Source: Rickettsiales bacterium
GTDB lineage: Bacteria; Pseudomonadota; Alphaproteobacteria; Rickettsiales; SXRF01
Direction: 5' to 3'
Assembly (NCBI GenBank): GCA_025464625.1
Contig: JAOAUZ010000002.1
Location: forward strand, 401,379-465,378
Length of the DNA: 64,000 nucleotides
Below the pieces are notes generated by a model, which was not told the DNA's origin, did not search any database, and was given only the letters and a program-made list of their open reading frames with translations. This document shows positions 17,668 through 26,596 of the stretch, piece after piece (positions within the stretch are counted from its first letter, which is position 1; every line of letters starts with the position of its first letter). The position numbers were made by a program, and so were the translations under genes.

Positions 17668-18644
17668 AACCAAAAGCACTTATAACAGGCATAACAGGGC
17701 AGGATGGCTCATATCTAGCAGAGATGTTGCTTGCAAACGGCTTTGAGGTTCACGGCATAATACGGCGTGAAGCACTGGAAGATCCCAAACATCGCCTTAC
17801 CAATATCATTGCAATTCAGGATAAAATCCATCTCCATGTTGCTAATATTGATAACCCGCTATCCATTCGCAAAATAGTATCAGACGTGCGTCCAGACCAG
17901 TGTTATCATCTGGCTGCAGCAAGTTTTGTTAGCTATGCGTTTGATGATGAAAATACCATTTTAAGCCATAATTTTTCAGCAACTCATTATTTGCTTTCTT
18001 CGCTTAAAGAGCTTGCGCCTAAATGTCGTCTTTATTTTGCTGGTTCTAGCGAAATGTTTGGTGAGCCTGATGCTTTTCCACAGAATGAAAAAAGCCGTTT
18101 TAATCCGCGCTCGCTATATGGGATTTCCAAACTCGCCAGCTATCATCTGGTTGCTAATTATCGCAGGCAACATGGTTTATTTGCTTGCGCTGGTATATTG
18201 TATAACCATGAATCACCGCGTCGTGGGTTTGAGTTTGTCACGCGCAAGATAACTTCCAGCGTTGCACAAATTCATCTTGGTATTCTGAAACGCCTAGAGC
18301 TTGGAAACATTGCTGCTAAGCGTGATTGGGGCTATGCACCAGAATATGTTCAGGCGATGGTTGCTATGCTAGAACATGACGTGCCAGATGATTATGTGAT
18401 TGCCACAGGTGTGCTGCATAGCGTTGAAGATGTGCTGCGCGTTGCATTTTCAGCTATTGGCAAAGATTATAAAAATTTTGTCGAGGTGAATGAACAATAT
18501 TTCAGACCAGAAACAGATATTCCGTTAGTTGGTGATGCCAGCAAAGCCCGCAAAATTCTTGGGTGGAAGAATGAGCGCAGCTTTGAATCTATAATTGAAG
18601 AAATGGTGGCTGCTGATATAAAACTCTTAAAAGGTGCAGCATGA
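17661..18644 (+). CDS. GDP-mannose 4,6-dehydratase homologue (second copy)
   Basis: A 327-residue SDR protein with [18 protein letters not shown] at about 6-23, GSSEMFGEP, YGISKLASYHL, YNHESPRRG, and a C-terminal EQYFRPETDIPLVGDASKA block. These are Gmd-family landmarks. It is about 48 residues shorter than the gmd at 1449 and lacks its extended C-terminal insert, so the two are divergent copies and not a recent duplication. It may supply GDP-4-keto-6-deoxymannose to the GDP-perosamine synthase at 20298. An epimerase or reductase of the same family (Rmd/Tld type) cannot be excluded by eye. Confidence 0.82.
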   Translation: MVKPKALITGITGQDGSYLAEMLLANGFEVHGIIRREALEDPKHRLTNIIAIQDKIHLHVANIDNPLSIRKIVSDVRPDQCYHLAAASFVSYAFDDENTILSHNFSATHYLLSSLKELAPKCRLYFAGSSEMFGEPDAFPQNEKSRFNPRSLYGISKLASYHLVANYRRQHGLFACAGILYNHESPRRGFEFVTRKITSSVAQIHLGILKRLELGNIAAKRDWGYAPEYVQAMVAMLEHDVPDDYVIATGVLHSVEDVLRVAFSAIGKDYKNFVEVNEQYFRPETDIPLVGDASKARKILGWKNERSFESIIEEMVAADIKLLKGAA

Positions 18645-19867
18645 ATATTTTATTCACCACACCAATACTCGAACATCCGCCAGCAGGAGGTCCGCAGCTT
18701 CGCATTGAAAACAGCATAAAAGCCCTGCATCGTGTGGGAAAGTTGCATATTATTTCGCGTGCCAGCAAACAGATGATTGGTGGGCAGCAGGCAGAAGACT
18801 TCTATACTGGATACGCGCAGGAATTTCGCTACAGCCCATCTTGCATTGGGCATTGTAACAACCGCTATATTCGCAAGGCGCAGCGTGTTTTTGGAAGCAT
18901 AACAGGTTTGGATGCAGCGCGCGACTCATCCTATATTCTAAGATGTGTTGATGAGTGGAAAATAGATGTTGTGTGGCTTGGCTATGGCAATATTTCTTTT
19001 CCTTTGATTAAAAAATTGCGTGTAGCACGACCAAGTCTGAAATTGGTTTGCGATACGGATAGTATCTGGTCACGTTTTGTGCTGCGTGAACTTCCTTATA
19101 TAAAAAATACATGGCGTAAATTATTGGTTACGCGTAAGGGAAGCGCTAAAGAAATTGAGGAGAAAAATTGGGTTGAGTTATGTGATGTTACCACAGGCGT
19201 TTCTGAGGTAGATTGTGCTTATTATCGCTCCCTCACAAATCGCACCGAGAAGGTACAGCAATTTTCTAATGTTATAGATTTGGATAGCTATGCCAATGTT
19301 CAGCCCGCTGCTAATGGTTTGCATAAACCCTATATTTATCTGGCTGGCACTTTTGGACATGCCAATAGCCCGATGGACAAGGCAGCGCGCTGGATGCTGG
19401 ATGAAGTAATGCCAATAGTCAGGAAAACCATTCCCAACATCCATTTTTATATTGTTGGCAGCGGTTCGGATTTAACGCTTGGGCATGAAACAAACGAAAA
19501 TGTGACCGTAACTGGAAAACTAAAATCGGTACTTCCCTATTTATGCTACGCCGATGTTTCGGTTGTGCCGCTGAAATTTGAATCTGGCACACGCTTTAAG
19601 ATATTGGAGGCTGCTGCCTGCAATATTCCTATTGTTTCTACTGTTCTGGGCGCAGAGGGGATTCCTGCCGAAAATGGCCAGCATCTGCTGCTTGCTGATA
19701 GTGCTGAAGATTTTGCGGGTGCTATCGTTAAATTAGTTGGTGACAGGCAATATGCCAAGCAGCTTGCTAAAGCTTGTAAGGAGATGGTATATAAGCAGTT
19801 TAGTATTGATACGCTTGAAAAAGAAGCAAAAAACATATTGGAATATCTGGAAAAATGTCAGAGATGA
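18641..19867 (+). CDS. Family 4-type glycosyltransferase
   Basis: A 408-residue GT-B transferase. The N-terminus ILFTTPILEHPPAGGPQLRIENSIKAL holds the Gly-rich donor/acceptor loop. The C-terminal half has YLAGTFGHANSP, HFYIVGSGSD, and the family signature VVPLKFESGTRFKILEAAACNIPIVSTVLGAEGI, which matches the E-x7-E-like nucleotide-sugar site region of GT4 enzymes. It acts in the cytoplasm, probably on the lipid-linked oligosaccharide. It overlaps its neighbours by 4 and 13 bases. Confidence 0.87.
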   Translation: MNILFTTPILEHPPAGGPQLRIENSIKALHRVGKLHIISRASKQMIGGQQAEDFYTGYAQEFRYSPSCIGHCNNRYIRKAQRVFGSITGLDAARDSSYILRCVDEWKIDVVWLGYGNISFPLIKKLRVARPSLKLVCDTDSIWSRFVLRELPYIKNTWRKLLVTRKGSAKEIEEKNWVELCDVTTGVSEVDCAYYRSLTNRTEKVQQFSNVIDLDSYANVQPAANGLHKPYIYLAGTFGHANSPMDKAARWMLDEVMPIVRKTIPNIHFYIVGSGSDLTLGHETNENVTVTGKLKSVLPYLCYADVSVVPLKFESGTRFKILEAAACNIPIVSTVLGAEGIPAENGQHLLLADSAEDFAGAIVKLVGDRQYAKQLAKACKEMVYKQFSIDTLEKEAKNILEYLEKCQR

Positions 19868-20301
19868 TTGAACGCTTAACACAAAATGGACAGTTGCTTG
19901 CGATTATTATCCGCGCGGATTTTCGTGAGCATGGCATCCATTTTTTCACCGAGCCTGATTTGTCGCAGCAGCTTGGCTATATGCGCCACCCAGCGGGCAA
20001 AGTTATTGCTCCGCATGTGCATAATCCTGTGCCGCGTGAGGTGCATTTCACGCAGGAAGTTCTGCTTATTCGCCGTGGCAGTGTTCGTGTTGATTTTTAT
20101 GATGATAAGCAGCAATATCTTGAAAGTAGAATTTTGCGCTCTGGTGACACTATTTTACTAGCCACTGGTGGGCATGGTTTTGTTGCCTTGGAAGAGTTGG
20201 AAATGATAGAGGTAAAACAAGGGCCACACGCGGGAGAATCAGACAAAACCCGTTTTTCCCCTATCCCTGAATCGCAGCTAAAAATAAAGGATTCAGCGTG
20301 A
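19855..20301 (+). CDS. Cupin-domain protein of the glycan locus
   Basis: A 148-residue single-domain cupin. APHVHNPVPREVHFTQEVLLIRRGSV contains the HxH and Glu ligands of cupin motif 1, and GDTILLATGGHGF supplies the motif 2 histidine. Small cupins in O-antigen clusters are often 3,4-ketoisomerases or proteins of unknown role. Here it lies directly before the perosamine synthase, so action on a 4-keto-6-deoxy GDP-sugar is an attractive but unproven idea. The start may be ATG 19855 or ATG 19864; both lie within the end of the previous gene. Confidence 0.72.
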   Translation: MSEMIERLTQNGQLLAIIIRADFREHGIHFFTEPDLSQQLGYMRHPAGKVIAPHVHNPVPREVHFTQEVLLIRRGSVRVDFYDDKQQYLESRILRSGDTILLATGGHGFVALEELEMIEVKQGPHAGESDKTRFSPIPESQLKIKDSA

Positions 20302-21419
20302 GCGATTTTATCCCAGTAAATGAACCCCTGCTTAACGGCAATGAAAAAAAATATTTATCCGAGTGTATTGATACTGGCTGGATTTCCTCAGAAGGACCAT
20401 TTGTAAAACGTTTGGAAAAAGATTTTTCTGCGCGTGTGGGCAGGAAACACGGTATTGCGGTTGCCAATGGCTCGGTCGCGCTGGATTTGGCTATTGCTGC
20501 GCTTGGTATAGGGCAGGGCGATGAGGTGATACTACCCAGCTTTACCATTATTTCTTGTGCAGCAGCGATAGTGCGTGCTGGTGCAACGCCAGTTGTGGTG
20601 GACTGCGATCCAAAAAACTGGAATATGGATTTAGGGCAGGTTAAGGCTCGCATCACGGAGCGTACAAAAGCTGTTATGGCAGTGCATATTTATGGTTTGT
20701 GTGTGGATATGGACGCGCTACTGGCAATCACCAAGCCACTGGGTATTGCGGTAATCGAGGATGCAGCGCAGGCGCATGGGCAAACTGTGCGCGGTCGTCC
20801 ATGCGGTAGTTTTGGAGAAATTAGCAGTTTTAGTTTCTATCCAAACAAGCACATAACCACAGGTGAAGGCGGAATGGTGATGGTTGATGACGATGCTCTG
20901 GCTGCTCGCTGCGATAGCCTGCGTAATCTATGTTTCCAGCCAGAAAAACGTTTTGTACATGAAGAGTTAGGTTGGAATTTCCGTATGTCGAATTTGCAGG
21001 CAGCAGTTGGTTGCGCGCAGCTTGAAAGATTGGATGAATTCACCAAAATCAAGCAGAAAATGGGAAAATTATATAGGGAATTGCTGGCTGACGTAAAAGG
21101 AATTGAACAGCCACTTCCAGCTACTCCTTGGGCAGAAAATATCTATTGGGTTTATGGCTTGGTGCTTTCCGATGATGTGGCTTTTGATGCGAAAGAAGCC
21201 ATGAAGCGTCTGGCAAAATTAGGGATAGGAACGCGTCCATTTTTCTTTGGAATGCATGAGCAGCCAGTATTCAAAAAAATGGGATTATTTTCTGGTGAAA
21301 AACTTCCAGTTACAGAGCGTCTGGCGCGGCGTGGTTTTTATATTCCTAGCGGAATGGCTCTTACCAAGCAACAGGCAGAGAGAGTGGCAACAGCAGTAAA
21401 AGAGGTGCTCAGAGCATGA
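20298..21419 (+). CDS. per: GDP-perosamine synthase-like aminotransferase
   Basis: A 373-residue DegT/DnrJ/EryC1/StrS aminotransferase. PVNEPLLNGNEKKYL and CIDTGWISSEG at the N-terminus are typical of the RfbE/Per group. EDAAQAHG gives the PLP-stacking region, and the PLP lysine is K184 in YPNKHITTGEGG. FYIPSGMAL lies near the C-terminus. Per enzymes transfer an amino group from glutamate to C4 of GDP-4-keto-6-deoxymannose to make GDP-perosamine. The presence of manC and two gmd-type genes in the locus supports this substrate. It starts at GTG 20298 with an AAAGG site. ArnB- or PseC-like activity is possible but less fitting. Confidence 0.82.
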   Translation: MSDFIPVNEPLLNGNEKKYLSECIDTGWISSEGPFVKRLEKDFSARVGRKHGIAVANGSVALDLAIAALGIGQGDEVILPSFTIISCAAAIVRAGATPVVVDCDPKNWNMDLGQVKARITERTKAVMAVHIYGLCVDMDALLAITKPLGIAVIEDAAQAHGQTVRGRPCGSFGEISSFSFYPNKHITTGEGGMVMVDDDALAARCDSLRNLCFQPEKRFVHEELGWNFRMSNLQAAVGCAQLERLDEFTKIKQKMGKLYRELLADVKGIEQPLPATPWAENIYWVYGLVLSDDVAFDAKEAMKRLAKLGIGTRPFFFGMHEQPVFKKMGLFSGEKLPVTERLARRGFYIPSGMALTKQQAERVATAVKEVLRA

Positions 21420-22171
21420 TAGTATTTGCCGAATATGCAAAATATTATGACCTGCTTTATAAGGATAAGCCTTATAAGCAGGAAGTGGCATATATAACAA
21501 AAATATTAAAAAAACATGTTCCGCAGGCGAAATCATTAATTGAGCTTGGTTGTGGTTCGGGTGTCCATGCTTCTTATCTGGCACAGGAGGGATTTCGCGT
21601 TTATGGTGTTGATCAAAGTGAATCAATGTTGGAAGCGGCGAAAGAGCGTTGTGCAAAAATTCCACAAGTTAGCCTGCATAAGGGCGATGTTCGCAGCGTA
21701 CGCCTTAATGTAAAAGTTGATGCAGTTCTTTCTCTTTTTCATGTTGTGAGTTACCAAACATCTGACGTGGATGTGCGGGCTATGTTTGCAACTGCCAGTG
21801 AGCATTTGCAGGCTGGTGGTATTTTCTTTTTTGATGTTTGGTATGGGCCTGCGGTGCTGACCGACCGCCCAGTGCTGCGTGTAAAAGAACTTGCGGATGA
21901 CGAGGTGCATATCACCCGCATAGCTACGCCGACAATGGATGCGACAAAAAATTTGGTGGATGTGCATTATCGCTTAATAGCTAGAAACAAAAAAACTGGT
22001 GCTTACAGCGAGACAGATGAACATCATCTGATGCGCTATTTTTTCACTCCAGAGCTCAATCAATTTGCAGAAAATAGCGGTTTTGAAGTTGTTGATTCAC
22101 ACGAATGGATTACAGAAAATGCTCCAAGTTTTAATAGCTGGGGTGTAAGTTTTGTATGCCACAAAAAATAG
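21416..22171 (+). CDS. SAM methyltransferase, amino-sugar N-methyltransferase-like
   Basis: A 251-residue class I methyltransferase. Its N-terminus (EYAKYYDLLYKDKPYKQEVAYI), motif I LIELGCGSGVHASYLA, and YGVDQSESML resemble DesVI/TylM1-type enzymes that N-methylate amino deoxysugars while bound to a nucleotide. It overlaps the perosamine synthase by 4 bases. Together these features make N-methylation of the perosamine amino group plausible, but related proteins in this broad family act on many substrates. HEWITENAPSFNSWGVSFVCHKK closes the protein. Confidence 0.78.
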   Translation: MIVFAEYAKYYDLLYKDKPYKQEVAYITKILKKHVPQAKSLIELGCGSGVHASYLAQEGFRVYGVDQSESMLEAAKERCAKIPQVSLHKGDVRSVRLNVKVDAVLSLFHVVSYQTSDVDVRAMFATASEHLQAGGIFFFDVWYGPAVLTDRPVLRVKELADDEVHITRIATPTMDATKNLVDVHYRLIARNKKTGAYSETDEHHLMRYFFTPELNQFAENSGFEVVDSHEWITENAPSFNSWGVSFVCHKK

Positions 22172-23442
22172 GAAATACATCATCTGTCATTCCGAATGAA
22201 ATGAGGAATCTTTGCAATAATAATGAAAAGATCCCTCGGCAAGCTCAGGATGACAAGCAACATCATAGCATTGGTTTATATCTCGGGTTTCGCTATGGGC
22301 AGGGCGGAATTTTTCAATATAGCCTTAGTGTACTTGATGCACTTTGCGCTCTGCCTGCTGAGAGTTATAAAATAATAGTGGCGTATGAAGATCCTAGCTG
22401 GCAGCCGTATTTTTCTGGGAAGAATATAGGGGTTGTTCATATTGGCACGCAGCAAGGTGAGCGCAAAGGTTTGGGCTGGCTTTGGGGTAAATTATGCCTG
22501 CCATTATTGTTGTGGAAAATTGGTTTTTGGCGATTTGATAAAACAGCACGTTTTTTTGCCAATTCCAAAGCGGATTATTGGATTTTTCCTGCACAAGATC
22601 ATTGGACATATCTTGCGCGTGTTCCTGCCATAGGCGTAATTCATGATTTGATGCACCGCTATGAATCGCAGTTTCCTGAAGTTTCCAGCAAGGGGCGTTA
22701 TTTCCTGCGTGAGCATCGCTTCCGTTCAATATGTCGCGCTGCAAGGGCAATATTGGTTGATTCTGAAACTGGCAAAAAACACGCAATAGAAAGTTATGGT
22801 GTTGCAGCAGAAAAAATTTATCCGCTGCCTTATGTTCCTCCGCGCTATATTTATAATAAAGAAGTTCCAGAAGATTTTGCCACGCGTTTTCCGTTGCCAC
22901 AAAAATATTTTTTCTATCCCGCGCAGTTTTATCCGCATAAAAACCATTTGCGTTTGTTGCAGGCAGTAGCTGATATACGCAAAGATTGCCCAGCTATACA
23001 TTTAGTTCTAGCAGGACCAAAAAATCACGCATATTCAGAAATTGTAGTTGAGGCAAAAAGGCTTGGCGTTGAAGATGCCGTGAGTTTTATTGGTTATGTG
23101 CCAGATGAATATTTGCCAGAATTATATAGAAGGGCGCAGGCGTTGGTGATGCCCACATTTTTTGGGCCAACCAATATTCCGCCACTAGAGGCACAGGCAC
23201 TTGGTTGTCCTGTGATAATTTCTGGAACGTATGGAATGCCAGAGCAATCTGGGGATGCTGCGTATTATATTGAGCCATCATCAGTTGATTCTATCGCCAC
23301 CGCACTAAAAACATTGTGGAATGACGATGCTTATTGTATATCGCTACGAGACAAGGGGTATGAACGTGCCAAAAACTGGAAACAAGATGATTTCAGCAGA
23401 AGAATGCACGAAATATTGTGCTTGATAGGTGGTGGTGTATGA
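22156..23442 (+). CDS. Family 4 glycosyltransferase with repeat-derived N-terminal insert
   Basis: A 428-residue GT-B transferase. The functional part begins at about residue 36 with IGLYLGFRYGQGGIFQYS. The C-terminal domain has FFYPAQFYPHKNHLRLL, FIGYVPDEYLPELYRRAQALVMPTFFGPTNIPPLEAQALGCPVI and GMPEQSGDAAYYI, typical of GT4 mannosyltransferases. Residues about 10-34 are encoded by an imperfect palindromic element inserted in frame, and homologous enzymes normally start just before IGLYL. The only ATG before the element is 22156, inside the previous gene. Whether the extra residues are tolerated or translation begins later is unknown. Confidence 0.88.
   Translation: MPQKIGNTSSVIPNEMRNLCNNNEKIPRQAQDDKQHHSIGLYLGFRYGQGGIFQYSLSVLDALCALPAESYKIIVAYEDPSWQPYFSGKNIGVVHIGTQQGERKGLGWLWGKLCLPLLLWKIGFWRFDKTARFFANSKADYWIFPAQDHWTYLARVPAIGVIHDLMHRYESQFPEVSSKGRYFLREHRFRSICRAARAILVDSETGKKHAIESYGVAAEKIYPLPYVPPRYIYNKEVPEDFATRFPLPQKYFFYPAQFYPHKNHLRLLQAVADIRKDCPAIHLVLAGPKNHAYSEIVVEAKRLGVEDAVSFIGYVPDEYLPELYRRAQALVMPTFFGPTNIPPLEAQALGCPVIISGTYGMPEQSGDAAYYIEPSSVDSIATALKTLWNDDAYCISLRDKGYERAKNWKQDDFSRRMHEILCLIGGGV
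22185..22256. repeat. Palindromic element copy A (inside a gene)
   Basis: A 72-base imperfect palindrome. The left half starts tgtcattccgaatgaaatga and the right half ends ggcaagctcaggatgacaa; each is close to the reverse complement of the other, with aaagatYcctc at the centre sides. The length is exactly 24 codons and no stop is introduced. Related copies lie at 35121, 35207, 38451, 58849 and 59144. Confidence 0.85.
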
Positions 23443-24824
23443 AGTCGATATTTGTAGAGAAAGTGAAATTATTTAATAATAAATTTTCGTTTCTATTTCC
23501 AATATCGCTAGCGGTTTTATTATTTGGGCAAATATTTTTTCTGATTGCCAATTATTATATAGGTGTTTCCCATCCTGCGTGGTCATTAGCACTTATACTT
23601 TTAATATTACTTGTGGCTCGTATTATTACAGGAAATTACATATTTCGGCTGGCATGGCTGGATATTTGTATGGTGGTATTTTTTATACTAATTCTTACTT
23701 CTTTATTGTTGCACGGACAGTATTCCAATCAATTATTTTTTAAATATTATATTGGCTTTATGATAGTACCATTTATGGCAGGTAGGTTACTATCTGCAAA
23801 TGAGATGAAGCCATTTATTTTTACAGTCTTAACCATAACTTTTACAGCAGCTGTTGCTGTGACATTGGCGCTGTTGTTTATGTCGCCTCAGGAATACAAT
23901 CAAGATCGTATTTCAACATTATTTTCAGTTTATAGCAAAAATTTCTATGGCGGGATTCCTTGCAACATTTTTGCTGGGTTTGCATTAGGACCATTGTTGA
24001 TATTGTTGCACTGCCCAATATTTAGAATGAAATATAGTAAGATATTTAACTTAATAAAAGCAGGGACAATTTTTTGGTGTGTATGGCTTTTATTAATTGT
24101 AGCTACCAGAAGCACAATATTGAGCGGATTATTTTTTTCTATGATTGCAATTATATTTTTTAATTACAACAACAGGCGGGCATTGTTCAAGCAAATTGCC
24201 GTTTTAATCTTGGCGATTTTACTTTCTTTGCTTCTTCTTCCTGAGACCAGAACCAACTTTTTGTTGGGAAGTTATAGCCAGTTGATACAGGCAATAAAAG
24301 AACATAATGAACCAGAATTTCAGAAAACAATTTTGGAAATTCAGCCACAACTTAAAGATCCTAGGATACAAGAATATTGCGTAGCCAATTGCAATTCAGT
24401 TTCAGCTAGATATTATTTATATCTTAATGCACTTGAAATGTTTGAAAGCAGCCCAATTCTAGGGATAGGTGCTAATAACTATGGGGCGTATTCAGCAGCG
24501 GAATCATCTTCTTTAGCATCACCTCACAATCTTACATTGTATATTTTTTTAGAATTAGGAGTTGTTGGTGGTGTATTATATGTATTTATCGTAGGTGGCT
24601 TACTTTTTTATTTTAAGCGTAATGTGGAATATAGGGGAAATACTAAGGGGCGTAGTAGATTACATATTATTTTTCTGCTATGGGGGTTTGTATTATTGGT
24701 TGAGCAATTTTCAGGTAATTATTTTGTGACCTATCAATTTTATGCTATGACAGGCATGCTGATATCCGCCTATCAACAGTTCTTTATAATGAAGCAGGGG
24801 CGTTTTAGTAATGCACAAAGCTGA
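23439..24824 (+). CDS. O-antigen ligase/polymerase family membrane protein
   Basis: A 461-residue polytopic protein with about a dozen hydrophobic segments. It carries the Wzy_C/WaaL landmark in a large outer loop: SSPILGIGANNYGAYSA, then SPHNLTLYIFLELGVVGGVLY, where the histidine before the last helices is functionally important in ligases. It is either the O-unit polymerase or the ligase that joins glycan to lipid A core; sequence alone does not separate them. A second member lies at 59341. I use ATG 23439, which overlaps the previous stop as ATGA; an upstream in-frame TTG is inside the neighbour. Confidence 0.82.
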   Translation: MKSIFVEKVKLFNNKFSFLFPISLAVLLFGQIFFLIANYYIGVSHPAWSLALILLILLVARIITGNYIFRLAWLDICMVVFFILILTSLLLHGQYSNQLFFKYYIGFMIVPFMAGRLLSANEMKPFIFTVLTITFTAAVAVTLALLFMSPQEYNQDRISTLFSVYSKNFYGGIPCNIFAGFALGPLLILLHCPIFRMKYSKIFNLIKAGTIFWCVWLLLIVATRSTILSGLFFSMIAIIFFNYNNRRALFKQIAVLILAILLSLLLLPETRTNFLLGSYSQLIQAIKEHNEPEFQKTILEIQPQLKDPRIQEYCVANCNSVSARYYLYLNALEMFESSPILGIGANNYGAYSAAESSSLASPHNLTLYIFLELGVVGGVLYVFIVGGLLFYFKRNVEYRGNTKGRSRLHIIFLLWGFVLLVEQFSGNYFVTYQFYAMTGMLISAYQQFFIMKQGRFSNAQS

Positions 24825-25602
24825 TTCTGGCACTTTGCCTTTAATCTCCATCATAACCGTGTGTTATAATTCAGCGGATACGATTGCCGATACGCTGCGC
24901 TCGATTGCTGAACAAAATTATCCGAACATAGAATATATAATTATTGACGGTGGTTCGACGGATGGGACTTTGGATATAATCAAGCAATATGAAAAACATG
25001 TTTCTGTGCTTGTTTCCGAGTCAGACAAGGGAATTTATGATGCCATGAATAAAGGATGGCAGAAAGCAACTGGTGATGTAGTTGCTTTTCTAAATTCGGA
25101 TGATTGCTACATGCATAAAAATGTACTTAGTGAGGTTGCAGAGATAATGTCAAATCCTGATATAGATGCTTGTCATGGCGATCTAATTTATGTTGATAGG
25201 GTGGATACCAACAAAATAATTCGCTATTGGCAGGGGCATGATCATAGGGCAGGGGATTGTCTTAAAGGCTGGATGCCAGCGCACCCGACTTTTTTTGCGC
25301 GACGTTCGTTATTTGAGCGTTGTGGAGGGTTTGATACACGCTATCGCAAGCAGGCGGATTTTGAGCTTGCGGTACGCTGGTTTGAACTTCATAAAATACG
25401 CAGCCGATATGTGCCAAAAATATGGACGCGGATGCGAACTGGTGGAGCTTCTAATAATAGCCTGCGTAATATTATAAAGGGAAATTTGGAATCATATCAT
25501 GCGTGTAAATCACTCGGCTTTAATATCTCCCCATTTTTTATAATACGCAAAATATTATCACGCTTTCCGCAATATTGGCGTAAGCCAGAGATGCCTGTTT
25601 AG
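24811..25602 (+). CDS. Family 2 glycosyltransferase
   Basis: A 263-residue GT-A transferase. ISIITVCYNSADTI near residue 12, IIIDGGSTDGT near 47, SESDKGIYDAMNKG, and FLNSDDCY (DxD-like metal site near 95) are the classic GT2 (WcaA-like) motifs. HPTFFARRSLFERCGGFDTRYRKQADFELAVRW is the conserved acceptor-side block. It is cytoplasmic and adds one sugar to the lipid-linked glycan. It overlaps the ligase/polymerase gene by 14 bases and abuts the epimerase gene. Confidence 0.9.
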   Translation: MHKADSGTLPLISIITVCYNSADTIADTLRSIAEQNYPNIEYIIIDGGSTDGTLDIIKQYEKHVSVLVSESDKGIYDAMNKGWQKATGDVVAFLNSDDCYMHKNVLSEVAEIMSNPDIDACHGDLIYVDRVDTNKIIRYWQGHDHRAGDCLKGWMPAHPTFFARRSLFERCGGFDTRYRKQADFELAVRWFELHKIRSRYVPKIWTRMRTGGASNNSLRNIIKGNLESYHACKSLGFNISPFFIIRKILSRFPQYWRKPEMPV

Positions 25603-26526
25603 ATGCGGGTTTTTATCACAGGGGCGACCGGTTTTGTAGGCGTGAAGCTGGCACAGAGCGGTATGAATCTGAAGGAGTATGAGTTGTTGCTCCTTGCCCG
25701 TGATAGAAAAAACATACCTGATAATTTAAAACATTTAGTGTGGCGTATAGGCGATATTCAGTCATTAACACCCGAAGATTTGAATGGCGTTGATGTGGTG
25801 ATACACACCGCAGCAAAAGCACATGACGCAAGCGCTCCAGAATCAGAATATATAATAAATAATTCACAAGCCACGCATCACTTGGCGGAATGTGCAGCAA
25901 AAGCTGGTGTGCGCCGCTTTATATTTATCAGTACTATAAAAGTGCATGGTGAATATAGTTTTCCTAACCAACCTTTTATGGCGACTGACAAACCAAATCC
26001 TTGTGATGCGTATGCACGTTCAAAGTTGGAATCAGAACAACATCTGCAAACTATTGCTGATGAATATGGAATGGATTGGGTGATAATTCGCCCGCCACTT
26101 ATTTACGGAAGTCAAGTGAAGGGTAATTTGCAGAAGCTGGCAGGCTTGATAATAAAGAAAATACCTCTGCCGTTTGGTGCAGTTAAAAACCAGCGAAGTA
26201 TTCTTTCGGTTGATAATCTGGTCGATGCGTTGTGGTATATGCTAATTATTGAAAATGCCTCTAAGCAGATTTTCTTAATAAGTGATGGTGCGCCAGTATC
26301 AACGCCAGAGCTTATTCGCTATATTGCTAAATCTATTGGCGTGTCACCAGTATTAATATCTATTCCAGAGTTTATATTAAGGTTCGGCTGCCGTTTGTTG
26401 GGCAAGGAGGGGATATATACCCGAACCTGTATGTCTTTGCATGTTGACGACAGTGATATAAGAAAAAAGTTGAACTGGTCGCCACCATTTACCACTGAAG
26501 AAGCTATGAAAAAAGCCATGGTGTAG
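25603..26526 (+). CDS. NAD-dependent epimerase/dehydratase (WbpV-like)
   Basis: A 307-residue extended SDR. The dinucleotide motif is VFITGATGFVGVKLA at 3-17. HTAAKAHD, FISTIKVHGE and YARSKLESEQ hold the Ser/Tyr-Lys catalytic set, and RPPLIYGSQVKGNLQKL is the substrate-loop block. The STIKVxGE pattern recalls the WbpV/WreQ group that makes N-acetylquinovosamine by 4-keto reduction, but a UDP-4-epimerase is also possible. It is the last gene of the rightward run. A 5-base stem (gtagg/cctac) follows the stop but lacks a U-run. Confidence 0.75.
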   Translation: MRVFITGATGFVGVKLAQSGMNLKEYELLLLARDRKNIPDNLKHLVWRIGDIQSLTPEDLNGVDVVIHTAAKAHDASAPESEYIINNSQATHHLAECAAKAGVRRFIFISTIKVHGEYSFPNQPFMATDKPNPCDAYARSKLESEQHLQTIADEYGMDWVIIRPPLIYGSQVKGNLQKLAGLIIKKIPLPFGAVKNQRSILSVDNLVDALWYMLIIENASKQIFLISDGAPVSTPELIRYIAKSIGVSPVLISIPEFILRFGCRLLGKEGIYTRTCMSLHVDDSDIRKKLNWSPPFTTEEAMKKAMV

Positions 26527-26596
26527 GTCAATTTTGCCTACCTCTTCTGGAAAAGAATGTAAAAATTTGGCATTCAAGTGCTGTGATAAAAAAATC

